NCBI GenBank assembly: GCA_007121075.1
Contig: SKMK01000003.1
Coordinates: 18,389 to 82,388 of the forward strand
Direction: 5' to 3'
Length of the DNA stretch: 64,000 bases
Source of the DNA: Syntrophomonadaceae bacterium
Lineage (GTDB): Bacteria; Bacillota; Dethiobacteria; DTU022
Shown here: positions 16,991 to 26,922 of the stretch, in pieces
Layout of the letters: every line of letters starts with the position of its first letter
How positions within the stretch are numbered: the stretch's first letter is position 1
Translations under genes and position numbers: made by a program
Notes under the pieces: model-generated
What the model was told of the DNA's origin: nothing
Databases searched by the model: none
What the model saw: only the letters and a program-made list of their open reading frames with translations

Positions 16991-17977
16991 TTATTTTAAG
17001 CCCATTGATTCCGACACCTGGCCCATTTTCTTTTCTGCCCGAGCGCCGGCCTTCTCGGCCCCTCTTTCAAGCATCCCGTCCAGGTACCCCGCTTCGCCGG
17101 TCAGTTCGTGATAGCGTTCCTGCAAAGGCCTCAGGCTTTCTATCACCACTTCGGCCACCTCTTCTTTGAGGATTTTGTAAGTTTTATCGGAGAAGTACTC
17201 TTCTATCTTCTGCCTGTTTTTATCGGTCAGGAGCTGGTAAATAGTGAGGAGGTTGTTTATACCGGGGCGGTTTTCATCAAAACTAATATCACGCAGGGAG
17301 TCCGTGGTTGCTTTTTTAACTTTTTTTCTAATTTGGTCGGGGGTATCAAGCAGGTAAATCGAGTCTTCTTCTTTCTCTTCGCTTTTGCTCATCTTCTTTT
17401 CAGGGTTGGCAAGCCCCATCACCCGGCCGCCAACCGGTGGGATATGCGGTTCGGGTAGGACAAACACCCCTCCGTAACGGTAATTAAAACGCTGGGCAAT
17501 ATCCCGGCAGAGCTCCACGTGCTGTTTTTGATCTTCCCCTACCGGCACCATGTGCGTATCATAGAGGAGGATATCTGCCGCCTGTAAGACCGGGTAATCA
17601 AAAAGTCCTACACTGACTTCTTCCTTCTGCTTTTCTGATTTTTCTTTGAACTGGGTCATCCGGTGCAGCCAGCCCATGGGGGTAATACAGTTTAAGAGCC
17701 AGGCCAGCTCGGAATGGGCCTTAACATCGGACTGGATAAAAACTACCGAGTTTTCCGCCTCAATGCCGGCGGCAAACAGCAGGCCCGCCACCTCCCTGAT
17801 CTTGGCCCTTAGTGTAGCGGGATCCTGGAGCACAGTGATTGTATGCAGGTCAACTACGCAAAAGTAATTATTGTAATCGTACTGCATTGCCGCCCAGTTG
17901 CGGATCGCTCCCAGGTAATTTCCCAGATGCAGGGAACCGGAAGCCTGGATTCCTGAAAATACGGTCTTTTTTTCCAT
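16991..17977 (-). CDS. trpS: Tryptophanyl-tRNA synthetase
   Basis: 328 residues, the normal bacterial length. Class I signatures are present: the HIGH-type motif SGSLHLGNYLGA near residue 13 and KMSKS (EKKMSKSEEK) near residue 195. It charges tRNA-Trp in the cytoplasm. It lies between the site-2 protease gene and scpA. I saw no T-box leader; the upstream gap is only 32 bases. Confidence 0.95.
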   Translation of the reverse strand: MEKKTVFSGIQASGSLHLGNYLGAIRNWAAMQYDYNNYFCVVDLHTITVLQDPATLRAKIREVAGLLFAAGIEAENSVVFIQSDVKAHSELAWLLNCITPMGWLHRMTQFKEKSEKQKEEVSVGLFDYPVLQAADILLYDTHMVPVGEDQKQHVELCRDIAQRFNYRYGGVFVLPEPHIPPVGGRVMGLANPEKKMSKSEEKEEDSIYLLDTPDQIRKKVKKATTDSLRDISFDENRPGINNLLTIYQLLTDKNRQKIEEYFSDKTYKILKEEVAEVVIESLRPLQERYHELTGEAGYLDGMLERGAEKAGARAEKKMGQVSESMGLK

Positions 17978-18009
17978 CTAAAACTGCCCTCCCTGAAAAA
18001 AATATACTG

Positions 18010-18660
18010 CTACAAGCCTGGTATATACTGGATAATTGTTTCGTAAATAAGCAGGACGAACCGGGCCAGCGGAAAGATAATTGATCCGAGAATGCCGGTT
18101 ATGATCAGGCCGATCAAGATCAGCGGCGCGTAGCGTTCCAGCTGCCGGTATAAACCCAGGTGCTCATCTGAAAGAAATGACATTAATATTTTAGACCCGT
18201 CAAGGGGCGGTATGGGCAGCAGGTTAAACAGGGCCAGGTAGATGTTGATCATAATCAACTGCTGGAAAAAATCAAAAGCCAAGTGGCCATAACCGGTGCC
18301 TGCAAAGGTAATCAACCCTGCATTTATAAGAAACCTGAAAACTACCAGGCTGATAAAGCCAAAAATCAGGTTGCTCATTGGGCCGGCAAAAGAAACCCAG
18401 CGCAGCCCCGAGCGGTAATGGTTAAAATTCAACGGGTTAATCGGGACCGGCTTAGCCCAGCCAAAACCGACCAGCAAGATCATCAGCGAACCGATAGGAT
18501 CGAGATGGTTGATCGGGTTCAGGTTCATCCTGCCCTGCCTATGGGCGGTGGCGTCTCCATAATGAAAAGCCATCCGGGCATGGGCAAATTCATGAACCGT
18601 AATCACAATTAACAGTACCGGTATCCGCAAGGCAATAGTTACAGGATCTAAACCTATCAA
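18010..18660 (-). CDS. Site-2 protease family (M50) membrane metalloprotease
   Basis: 216 residues with about five hydrophobic segments. The zinc-binding [14 protein letters not shown] (HEXXH) is in the first helix, and [14 protein letters not shown] gives the third metal ligand (Asp) in a late helix, matching the compact rhomboid-free S2P family common beside trpS and scpA in Clostridia. It cleaves membrane substrates within the bilayer; the target is unknown. The start overlaps the end of the 902-residue nucleotidyltransferase fusion by four bases. Confidence 0.88.
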   Translation of the reverse strand: MIGLDPVTIALRIPVLLIVITVHEFAHARMAFHYGDATAHRQGRMNLNPINHLDPIGSLMILLVGFGWAKPVPINPLNFNHYRSGLRWVSFAGPMSNLIFGFISLVVFRFLINAGLITFAGTGYGHLAFDFFQQLIMINIYLALFNLLPIPPLDGSKILMSFLSDEHLGLYRQLERYAPLILIGLIITGILGSIIFPLARFVLLIYETIIQYIPGL

Positions 18661-21365
18661 TGCTTACTCCCCCTTACTTTTTCAGCCTCCAGGTAATTAA
18701 TAACGTAGTCGAGCTCTTCCTGCGGGGTCCGCACTTCTCCGTCCAGGACGGCCTGTTTAAGGCTGTCAATAATCTGCCGGTAACGGGCTCCCGGCTCCAG
18801 GCCCATTCTTTTCAGGTCACTCCCTTTTAAGCGCGGCCGGATATGTTTAAGAGCTTCCATGTATACCTTCAGGTGGCCCCTGATCGTATTATTCTCGGTC
18901 ATGGCGTAGGCCAGCAGCACTGTTTCCACTGTAAGCGGTTCCAGACAGCTGACGACAGCGCTCGGATTCAGGACCTCCTGTTTTAATTTTTCCAATATAT
19001 CTGGTATTTTCTGGCATGCATCAATTATTGCTTCGGCCCTGTCCCGGGATAACCGCAACTTTTTTATTATAGCAGACCTGTCGGCAGATTCCAAACCGAG
19101 CAGCAGGCCGCTCAGGTAGACAAGTTCCGAGTCCGGTTTATTCTTCCAGCCGCGTTCTTCAGCCCATTGTAAAACTTCCTCGACCCTGGCCAGCAGTTCC
19201 CATGTTTTGTGATCCGGAGCGGCCCGGGGATATAAAAAGGGCAGGATTTTTAGCTGATCAAACCTTTTTAGCACCTTAACCGGGGATGGTTCCCGGTAGA
19301 TTAATTTAATTTCCTGATTTAAACGATGCCGGCTGACCTCATTCAAAACTTTTCGATCCACGGCCTGTTCGATCAGTCCCAGAGTTTCCGGTTCAATGGT
19401 AAAATTGTAGCGCTGTTCAAAACGGACCGCCCGCAATATGCGCAGGGGGTCATCAACAAAACTGAGGTTATAAAGGGCCCGGATAATTTTATTTTTTAGA
19501 TCTCTGCGACCGTTGTAGAAATCATAAAGCCGACCATAATCTTCGGCCCCAATAGAGCAGGCCATCGTGTTAATGGTAAAATCCCTCCTAAACAGGTCAT
19601 TTTTTAAGCTGGAGCTTTCAACCTGCGGCGGAGCAGCCGGCGAAGGGTAATATTCCTTGCGGGCGGTTACCAGGTCGAGTCTGACCCCGTCATCGAAATA
19701 AAGGGAAGCAGTTCCAAACTGCTCAAAGTGCCTGACCTTACCGCCCACCAGTTTTTGCAAATTGAATGTAAATGAAATCGCATCGCCAAGCACGACAAAG
19801 TCGAAATCTTTTTCCGGAGGATGACGGAGCAGTAGATCCCTGATTGTTCCCCCGACCAGGTAGATGCCTGTATTTTCCCGGTAGGCAAGCTGCCTGATCT
19901 GAAGCAGCAGCTTTTTGACCCTGGAGGGCAGTTCCCTGTCCAAAAGATTACTCAGGTATATCTCGCCGTTCGCAACAACCTGATCGGGTAATTCAGCAGC
20001 TTCTTCGCTCTCCCGTCCGTTTCGGGCAGAAAATGGTTCACCGGTTGGGTTGCCTGCCTGGGCCTTGATCGATCTGCCCCTTGAATCAAGAAAATTTAAA
20101 TGGCGCAGGAGATCGGAGCGGGTGATAATACCCTCCAGTCTGCCGTCCCGGCCCACTACCGGGATCCGGCCGATATTGTGCTCGACCATCATTCTGCGCA
20201 CCTCGATCAAAGAATCCCCCGGCGAAGCGGTAATTAAATGCTGGGTCATAAATCCTTTAACCGGGGCGTGGCCCAGCTCACTGCGTAAACCCTTTTGTAA
20301 ATCCCGGCGAGATATGACGCCAGTTGGCTTTTCATCTTCAAGGACCGGGCAGCCTTTGATCCCCTTTTCAGCAAGGAACTGTTCTGCTTCAACAAGACTG
20401 GTATCGCTTCGGATGGTATAAACTGGCCTGGAAGCGGCTTCGCCGGCCGTCATAATCGGGGGAAGATAATTCTTTAAAAACTCGACAACCTTTCTTTTCA
20501 GCTCTCCCGCTTCGATGCCTTTAAAGTGGGCGGTTACCGCCGCTGAATATCCTCTAACATCAAATGGGGACAGCAATTCCAGCAGGTCAAGATCGTTTTC
20601 ACGGGTCCGCGCGGCAAAGTAAATATTTTCGGTCATCTGGACGATAACTATGGTTAAAGCGGTATCTTCAATGTCATCCAGGAGCTGGAGCATAACCGAG
20701 GCACCACTGACGTATTCGCTCAGTTTGGTGGTGCTGATCATAACCCGGCGCTGGTTAAGCTCGTAAAGCTCGCTGTTTTGAATCAATTTTTCAAGCAGGA
20801 CTTTTTGGGAACCAGTCAGAGGGGTCCGCAGGTACTCCTGGAGCAGGGTGGTGTTAAGCCCTTTTTCCCAGAGATAAGCCAGGGCCCGGGCGTCCCGGCT
20901 GGTGGTTATCTCAAAGGTCAGGCACCCCGTATCTTCATAAATGCCCAGCGCAAACAAGGTTGCCTCGAACTCGGTAAAATCAATATTTTTTTTAATCAAC
21001 TCTTCCAAAAGGATGGTGGTAGTGGAACCAACCCTTTCGATCCTGATATGGTCGGCGCCCAGATCTTCTTCGCCCGGGTGATGGTCAAATACTTCAACCT
21101 GGCCAGCTATTTCAGGGAGGTAATCCCACTTTCCAAGCCTCTCTTTCCGGTTTGTGTCGATTACATAAAGGTTATCAATTCTTTCAGGCAGATCTTTTGG
21201 ATCGCTAATAGGCAGGAGATCCCTGTACAAATTAACAAAGGGCCGAACATTTGCCTGCAGGGTTTCAGGCATAATCACTTTGCTTCCCGGAAAGAGCTTT
21301 GCGGCCGCCGTTACTGCAGCCAGGGCGTCAAAATCACCGTTTTTATGCGTTATGATAAAATTCAC
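18657..21365 (-). CDS. DHH phosphoesterase - CBS pair - tRNA nucleotidyltransferase fusion
   Basis: 902 residues in three parts. Residues ~1-300 are a DHH/DHHA1 phosphoesterase-like module (HKNGDFDALAA and FDHHPGEED). Residues ~310-430 are two CBS domains, which usually bind adenine nucleotides. Residues ~490-900 are a class II CCA-adding/poly(A) polymerase head (YLVGGTIRDLLLR, then EKDFDFVVLGD with catalytic aspartates) plus its RNA-binding body. This architecture is known in Firmicutes and Deltaproteobacteria and is thought to work as a tRNA CCA-adding or A-adding enzyme. Whether it adds CC, A or the whole CCA cannot be told. The tRNA-Pro in this window encodes its own CCA, so repair is a likely role. 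Confidence 0.88.
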   Translation of the reverse strand: MNFIITHKNGDFDALAAVTAAAKLFPGSKVIMPETLQANVRPFVNLYRDLLPISDPKDLPERIDNLYVIDTNRKERLGKWDYLPEIAGQVEVFDHHPGEEDLGADHIRIERVGSTTTILLEELIKKNIDFTEFEATLFALGIYEDTGCLTFEITTSRDARALAYLWEKGLNTTLLQEYLRTPLTGSQKVLLEKLIQNSELYELNQRRVMISTTKLSEYVSGASVMLQLLDDIEDTALTIVIVQMTENIYFAARTRENDLDLLELLSPFDVRGYSAAVTAHFKGIEAGELKRKVVEFLKNYLPPIMTAGEAASRPVYTIRSDTSLVEAEQFLAEKGIKGCPVLEDEKPTGVISRRDLQKGLRSELGHAPVKGFMTQHLITASPGDSLIEVRRMMVEHNIGRIPVVGRDGRLEGIITRSDLLRHLNFLDSRGRSIKAQAGNPTGEPFSARNGRESEEAAELPDQVVANGEIYLSNLLDRELPSRVKKLLLQIRQLAYRENTGIYLVGGTIRDLLLRHPPEKDFDFVVLGDAISFTFNLQKLVGGKVRHFEQFGTASLYFDDGVRLDLVTARKEYYPSPAAPPQVESSSLKNDLFRRDFTINTMACSIGAEDYGRLYDFYNGRRDLKNKIIRALYNLSFVDDPLRILRAVRFEQRYNFTIEPETLGLIEQAVDRKVLNEVSRHRLNQEIKLIYREPSPVKVLKRFDQLKILPFLYPRAAPDHKTWELLARVEEVLQWAEERGWKNKPDSELVYLSGLLLGLESADRSAIIKKLRLSRDRAEAIIDACQKIPDILEKLKQEVLNPSAVVSCLEPLTVETVLLAYAMTENNTIRGHLKVYMEALKHIRPRLKGSDLKRMGLEPGARYRQIIDSLKQAVLDGEVRTPQEELDYVINYLEAEKVRGSKH

Positions 21366-21477
21366 CTTATTATTCCCGCCTTAGAACTACTGCCTGCCTG
21401 ATCAGACCATTAGTTAACATCTTAATTGTTACAGACATATTTAGTTTTTGCAACAGCTGTTGGTTTAGGCCGGAAAA

Positions 21478-22365
21478 TCAAGCCCGGGGATGGGCCTTGT
21501 CGTATACTTCCCGGATTTTTTTCCTGGTTATCTGGGTGTAGACCTGGGTAGTCGCAATATCGGAATGCCCGAGCATTTCCTGGACCGAACGCAGATCCGC
21601 ACCGTTTTCAAGCAGATGAGTGGCAAAAGAATGGCGAATAGTGTGGGGAGTTATTTCTCCGTCAATGTTAGATTTAAAAGCATACTTTTTCAGGATTTTC
21701 CAAAAGCCCTGCCTGGTCATGCGATTTCCGTGCTGGTTCACAAATAGAGCAATTTCTCCGTTATTTTTACATAACATGGACCTGGCTTTGCTCATATATT
21801 CATTGACAGAGTTGATTGCTACCGAACCGATAGGCACTATTCTTTCTTTCTGGCCCTTGCCCCGGCAGCGCAGGTAACCGACCCGGGGATCAAAATCGCT
21901 TAAATTAAGGTCGATCAGTTCGGAAACCCTGATTCCCGAAGCATAAAGCAGTTCGAGCATCGCTTTATCCCGCAGTCCCTTATGGTCACCCGGCCTGGGT
22001 TGTCCAAGAAGGCGATCAATTTCCGAGGTGGTTAAAACCCGGGGTAGTTTCTTTTCAATTTTTGGTGATTCAAGGTCAAGTGCGGGATTGGTTTCGATAA
22101 ACCCTTCTTCCATTAAAAAATTAAAAAAGGACCTGATCGAGGCTATGGTCCGTGAAATGGTAGAGGTGGCGCTTTTATTAACTTTTAGTTCCGCTAAAAA
22201 AAGGTTGATATCTTCACGATCAACTATTTCAGGGTTTACGACCTCCCGCTTATTCAGAAAAGCAATAAATTTATTTAGATCCCGGCGGTATGATTCCAGG
22301 GTATTCTTTGAGAGCCCTTTTTCAACGGCAAGATAATTAGTGTATTCCTGTAGTTGTTTTTGCAT
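21478..22365 (-). CDS. xerD: Tyrosine recombinase XerD
   Basis: 295 residues, typical for XerC/D. The N-terminal SAM-like core-binding domain (EYTNYLAVEKGLSKNTLESY) precedes the catalytic domain. The Arg of the first active-site motif is in LLYASGIRVSELIDL, the HXXR is HTIRHSFATHLL, a second His is in LGHSDIATTQ and the nucleophile is Tyr in VYTQI. It resolves chromosome dimers at dif with a partner. The housekeeping setting, with no attachment site or cargo, argues against an integrase. Confidence 0.88.
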   Translation of the reverse strand: MQKQLQEYTNYLAVEKGLSKNTLESYRRDLNKFIAFLNKREVVNPEIVDREDINLFLAELKVNKSATSTISRTIASIRSFFNFLMEEGFIETNPALDLESPKIEKKLPRVLTTSEIDRLLGQPRPGDHKGLRDKAMLELLYASGIRVSELIDLNLSDFDPRVGYLRCRGKGQKERIVPIGSVAINSVNEYMSKARSMLCKNNGEIALFVNQHGNRMTRQGFWKILKKYAFKSNIDGEITPHTIRHSFATHLLENGADLRSVQEMLGHSDIATTQVYTQITRKKIREVYDKAHPRA

Positions 22366-22455
22366 TTCTCTATTACCCTCACAACAAAATATGTATTATT
22401 ATTCAACGAGAAAATCAAAATACCTGCCCCAAAAAAATAATTTGTATAAATATTA

Positions 22456-23022
22456 TCATTTGTTCGTAAGTATATTTTTTTTAAGCATGGCGTACTGGAG
22501 CGCAATTATAGTTTTACCGTCTTTAATCCGGCCGTCTACAATCATTTCCCCGGCCCGGGGCAGTGATATAACTTCCTTTTTGATATTTTCTTCTGGATCG
22601 GAAGTTGCCGGATCACCCTGGCTTAAATTTTCAGCCAGAAACAGGTAAATCATTTCGTTACAAAAACCCGGCGAGGTGTAAAAGCAGGTTAATTCCTGCC
22701 ACCTGCCGGCGCTTAAGCCGGTTTCTTCCATCAACTCACGACGGGCGCATTCAAGCGGATCTTCATTCGGTTCTAGTTTGCCGGCCGGTATTTCCAGCAT
22801 AACTTCTCCAGCGGGTTGCCGGTGCTGCCGGACCAGCATCGCTTCGTCATTTTCATTTACAGCCAGGATAGCCACTGCTCCGGGATGTTCGACCACTTCC
22901 CGGAAGGCTTCTTTTCCCCGGCTATCCTTCACCCTGTCCTGGCGGACGTTCACAATTTTCCCGCGGTAAAGATAACTGGTCGATACTGTTTTTTCTTTCA
23001 GGTCCTCGTAAATGGTTAACAC
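22456..23022 (-). CDS. NUDIX hydrolase, ADP-ribose pyrophosphatase type
   Basis: 188 residues. The NUDIX box runs through PAGKLEPNEDPLECARRELMEETGL (GX5EX7REUXEEXGU), preceded by VRQHRQPAGEVMLEIP, as in ADP-ribose pyrophosphatases of the NudF type. The start is GTG with GGAAAA nine bases upstream. It would hydrolyse ADP-ribose to AMP and ribose-5-phosphate in the cytoplasm. It lies between the sigma-54 activator and xerD, as in several Clostridia where it neighbours xerD. Confidence 0.88.
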   Translation of the reverse strand: MLTIYEDLKEKTVSTSYLYRGKIVNVRQDRVKDSRGKEAFREVVEHPGAVAILAVNENDEAMLVRQHRQPAGEVMLEIPAGKLEPNEDPLECARRELMEETGLSAGRWQELTCFYTSPGFCNEMIYLFLAENLSQGDPATSDPEENIKKEVISLPRAGEMIVDGRIKDGKTIIALQYAMLKKNILTNK

Positions 23023-23052
23023 CTCGCTTTGTTTTCCGGTTTGCCCCAGCTT

Positions 23053-25167
23053 TTATTTGATATTATAACGGTTTATCTTTTCATAAAGCCAGGAGCGGCT
23101 GATCCCCAGGGACCGGGCTGCCCTGCTCTTGTTGCCTCCTGCATCCCGTAGGGCCCCGATGATAGCATCCCGTTCAGATTCTTCTCTTTTCCAGCGGTAT
23201 ACGGGAACGGCCTGCTCACCGGAAGGCCTGGTATTCTCATCTTGCCAGAAGCCGGAGGCTGCTTTGCGCAGGTGGGGCGGCAGGTGATCGATTCTAATCA
23301 CATTTTCATCAGTAAAGTTCATGGCCCGTTCCACAACATTCTCCAGTTCCCGGATATTGCCCGGCCAGTTATAAAACCGCAAAACAGCCAAAGCTTCCGG
23401 TGAGATATCGTTGACCTGCATTCCGAAAATATCGTTATATTTGCGCAGAAACGTGTTAACCAGGGGCAAAATATCCTCGGGCCGTTCCCGTAAAGGCGGG
23501 ATGTGGACCGGTATGACATTAAGCCGGTAATACAGATCTTCGCGAAACTTGCCTTCCCTCACTTTTTGTTCCAGGTCCTGGTTGGTAACAGCAATAAACC
23601 GGGTATCGACTTTAATGGTCGAATGCCCGCCGATTCGCTCGAAAGTTTGATCCTGCAACACCCGCAGCAACTTGCCCTGCATGGTCAGGGGCATATCCCC
23701 TATTTCATCTAGAAACAGGGTCCCACCGTCAGCCATATCCAGCCGGCCCCGCTTTCCGCCAGGCTGGGCACCGGTAAAAGCGCCCTGGACGTATCCAAAA
23801 AACTCCGATTCAAGTAGGTTTTCAGGAATGGCAGCACAGTTTACTTTGACAAAAGGCCCATTACAGCGCGGTCCAGCCTGGTAAATAGCCTGAGCCATCA
23901 GTTCCTTGCCCACTCCGCTCTCTCCGCTGATTAGCACCGTAGAATGGCCCTGGGCACTCTGCCGCGCTTCCCGGATCACTGCCTGCATCACGGGGTTAAT
24001 GGTAACGATATCCTCAAACTGGTATGGCCGTTCCCTGAACCGCGCTTTCTTTAACTCTTCCTGGAAATGGGTCAACCGGTTGTCCATCGCCTCCAGCCTT
24101 TCGGCCAAATCGCGCAGTTCATCAACCCGCCTGAAACTAATTTTGCCGACAGCCCCCATTACTTTTCCATCCCTGGTAATGGGCAGGTTGGATACGACAT
24201 AGGGCTTTCCTTCAATAAACTGGATATCATTCAACTCGGGAACGCCCGTTTTTGCTGTCACCTGGAGACGGCTGTTTTCAAGAATCTCGTGAACCGGTTT
24301 TGATATAACCATTTCTTCTTTTTGCCGGACAAAGTCTAAAAAAACCCGGTTGACCAGAACGATTCGTCCCTCTTCACCAACAACCACCAGGGCATCGTAG
24401 CCGATATCGAGGACTGCCCTCAGGGTCTGGTTCAGCCTTTTTACAGTTTCCATTTCTTCGGCAATCGATTCCAGGTCGGTTATATCCTGAAAAATAAACA
24501 ACGCCCCAACTACCCGGCCGTCATCAATTAGAGGAGTTTTGTTAACTACGCTGGTAAGTTTGGAGGTAGCATAGTTGGCCCCGATTTCCACCATGCCTTT
24601 TTCAAGGACCGGGCTCATATCAAAGCCGGGCAGAACTTCCTCCAGGGGTTTGTTTTTTACAGCGCTGTTTTTGATACCAAAAAGTTGCTCAGCCGAACGG
24701 TTGACAAAATTGATCCGCCCGTTATCGTTAACAGATACCAGGGCATTGTGCATGGCCTGGTACATTGCTGTCAACCTGGTATTAAGCATCCTCTCTTCTT
24801 TAAAAAGTGAGGTTATAAGCTCTACCTTGGTGAACAACCCTACCACAGAACCTGAACTGTCAATGACAACCCCGGTTCCGACCGGGATCCGGTGCACGGT
24901 ATCTATGACCTGATCGTAAGTCAGGTCTTTGCTTATTTTTACTACGTTGCGGTTGTAATAAGGATCGACTGCCTGATCAAGGCTGCATCCTTTTAGAAGG
25001 GCATCATAAAGGTTGGTCTTGGTAAAAATGCCGGCCAGGGAACCATCTTCGTTTAAGACGGGCAGGCCGTCACGCCGGCTGTTTCTGAGGCGCTTAACGG
25101 CCGTTTCCAGCTTGTCGCCGGGACGAAGCGTGGCATAATTGCTGGTCATCATATTCTCAAGAAGCAT
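23053..25167 (-). CDS. Sigma-54-dependent activator with CBS pair and two PAS domains
   Basis: 704 residues from ATG 25167, which has GGGAGGGG five bases upstream; a longer frame overlapping recN is rejected. Residues ~1-120 are two CBS domains, ~135-240 and ~255-360 two PAS domains, then a short coiled coil, the AAA+ sigma-54 module (GESGVGKELMAQAIY Walker A, GAFTGAQ for RpoN contact) and a Fis-type helix-turn-helix at the end (NKSRAARSLGISRSWLYEKI). It should drive RpoN promoters in response to an energy or redox ligand. It begins 22 bases after recN, where relatives carry spoIVB and spo0A. I found no convincing -24/-12 promoter in the window, so its targets are unknown. Confidence 0.9.
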   Translation of the reverse strand: MLLENMMTSNYATLRPGDKLETAVKRLRNSRRDGLPVLNEDGSLAGIFTKTNLYDALLKGCSLDQAVDPYYNRNVVKISKDLTYDQVIDTVHRIPVGTGVVIDSSGSVVGLFTKVELITSLFKEERMLNTRLTAMYQAMHNALVSVNDNGRINFVNRSAEQLFGIKNSAVKNKPLEEVLPGFDMSPVLEKGMVEIGANYATSKLTSVVNKTPLIDDGRVVGALFIFQDITDLESIAEEMETVKRLNQTLRAVLDIGYDALVVVGEEGRIVLVNRVFLDFVRQKEEMVISKPVHEILENSRLQVTAKTGVPELNDIQFIEGKPYVVSNLPITRDGKVMGAVGKISFRRVDELRDLAERLEAMDNRLTHFQEELKKARFRERPYQFEDIVTINPVMQAVIREARQSAQGHSTVLISGESGVGKELMAQAIYQAGPRCNGPFVKVNCAAIPENLLESEFFGYVQGAFTGAQPGGKRGRLDMADGGTLFLDEIGDMPLTMQGKLLRVLQDQTFERIGGHSTIKVDTRFIAVTNQDLEQKVREGKFREDLYYRLNVIPVHIPPLRERPEDILPLVNTFLRKYNDIFGMQVNDISPEALAVLRFYNWPGNIRELENVVERAMNFTDENVIRIDHLPPHLRKAASGFWQDENTRPSGEQAVPVYRWKREESERDAIIGALRDAGGNKSRAARSLGISRSWLYEKINRYNIK

Positions 25168-25189
25168 TATTTCCCCTCCCGGAAGCGGA

Positions 25190-26902
25190 TCAACCCGCAA
25201 ACTGTTCTTTAAAACGGCGAGCCCTTTCCAGGACGCTGTCGACATGTTGCAGGCTGACCTGGTCTATTCCGGCCCCGTCCAGCATACGAGCCAGTTCTTC
25301 CCGCCTCTGCCATGAGTCGAGCCGGGCTGCCCTGGTCAAGGTTCTTTCATCAACGGTTTCCTTGTAAAGACTGTAATGAGAATCGGCCATGGCGGCGATC
25401 TGAGGGCTGTGTGTAACGCACAAGACCTGATGGTGCATAGAGAGGTGAGCCAGCTTTTCAGCTACCGCCTGTATCGTCGCTCCCCCGATCCCGGCATCGA
25501 CTTCGTCAAAAATCAGGGTCGGCACCATATCCTGCCTGGCCAGGATCGTCTTAAGGGCCAGCATTACCCTGGAAACCTCGCCGCCTGAGATAATCTTGGT
25601 CAGAGGTTTAACGTCTTCGCCGCGGTTGGCGCTGAACATAAATTCAACCTGGTCCAACCCTTTAGAAGTCAGCTCGACCTTTTCATTAAACTTGACTTCA
25701 AAGCGAGCGTTGGGAAGGGCCAGCTCCTGCAGGCATTCTTCAAGAAGAGCCTCAATATTTTTGGCTGTGTCCCGGCGCAGCCTACGCAGCTGCAGGCTTT
25801 GTTCCTGCATCCTATTTTCCAGATCGCCAATTTCCTGTTCCAGGCGTGCGGCCGTTTCCTCGCTGTTTCTGAGTCGATCCATTTCTTCTTCCGCCCGGGT
25901 TGCAAATTCAAGAACTTCATCAATTGAGGAACCGTATTTCCTTTTCAAATCACCGATCAGGTTTTGGCGTTCCTGGATCATATTCAACTCGGCCGGATCA
26001 AATTCAAGCCTGGATTGGTAATCGCGAAGTTCATGCGATGTTTCCTCCAGCTGGGCTGCAGCACTCTCCAGAAGATCAAGCATGGGGGCCAGGTTCTGAT
26101 CGATCTCGGCCGCTTCATCCAGGAAACGTTTGGCCCTGTTGAGCCGGTCGATTACCGCTTCGGTCATGCCATCATCACTTCCGTTATACAGATCGGCATA
26201 AGCATCGGCGGTAAGGTTCCACAATTTTTCCGCATTGGCAAGGACTTTTTCCCGGACAGCCAGTTCTTCATCCTCACCCTGCTGCAAGCCTGCATTTTTA
26301 ATTTCGTTGATTTGAAATTCGTATACATCAAGGCGTCTTTCACGTTCGGAGCTGCTGCTGCCCAGGGAGGACAGCTCTTTCTGCAAGTCCTGCCTTTTGC
26401 GGGACATTTCCTCAAGCGCGTTTCTTAATGTCCTGATCTTTTCTCCTCCGAATGAATCAAGCAGCTCCAGGTGTTCTTCGGGACGCAGCAGGGATTGATG
26501 TTGGTGTTGGCCGTGCAGATCAACCAGGTACCGACCCGTTTCTTTTAAAAACGAAACCGGAACAGCCCTGCCGTTCACCCGGGCCACGCTGCGGCCGTTA
26601 CTGTAAACTTCGCGGGCAATGATCAGTTCATCTGATTTCTCGATTCCGGCCTTCTCCAGGAGGAAATCTATTTGATTCCGGCCGGCCTGTTCATGGTAGA
26701 CAGCTACTTCCACATAGGCATTATTTTTGCCCTGGCGGATTTGTTCCACGGTAGCCCTTTCACCAAGCAGCAGGCCAATCGCTCCTATCACCACAGACTT
26801 GCCGGCTCCGGTTTCGCCGCTTAATACATTTAAGCCGGAACTAAACGTAAAGCTGAGATCTTCGATTAACGCGAAATTGGAAACCCGCAGCTCCACAAGC
26901 AT
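25190..26902 (-). CDS. recN: DNA repair protein RecN
   Basis: 570 residues, normal length. SMC-like organisation: Walker A LSGETGAGKSVVIGAI near residue 30, long central coiled coil (~150-370) and the C-terminal signature KIISGGEVSRVMLALK with Walker B PTLIFDEVDAGIGG. It gathers DNA ends at double-strand breaks. It is 20 bases downstream of nadK; argR, which usually lies between nadK and recN in Clostridia, is absent. Confidence 0.95.
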   Translation of the reverse strand: MLVELRVSNFALIEDLSFTFSSGLNVLSGETGAGKSVVIGAIGLLLGERATVEQIRQGKNNAYVEVAVYHEQAGRNQIDFLLEKAGIEKSDELIIAREVYSNGRSVARVNGRAVPVSFLKETGRYLVDLHGQHQHQSLLRPEEHLELLDSFGGEKIRTLRNALEEMSRKRQDLQKELSSLGSSSSERERRLDVYEFQINEIKNAGLQQGEDEELAVREKVLANAEKLWNLTADAYADLYNGSDDGMTEAVIDRLNRAKRFLDEAAEIDQNLAPMLDLLESAAAQLEETSHELRDYQSRLEFDPAELNMIQERQNLIGDLKRKYGSSIDEVLEFATRAEEEMDRLRNSEETAARLEQEIGDLENRMQEQSLQLRRLRRDTAKNIEALLEECLQELALPNARFEVKFNEKVELTSKGLDQVEFMFSANRGEDVKPLTKIISGGEVSRVMLALKTILARQDMVPTLIFDEVDAGIGGATIQAVAEKLAHLSMHHQVLCVTHSPQIAAMADSHYSLYKETVDERTLTRAARLDSWQRREELARMLDGAGIDQVSLQHVDSVLERARRFKEQFAG

Positions 26903-26922
26903 TTAGTTGCTCCTCCTTAAAT

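Noticed and set aside
21478-22365. Phage or element integrase
   Set aside because: Housekeeping neighbours, no attachment site and normal XerD length.
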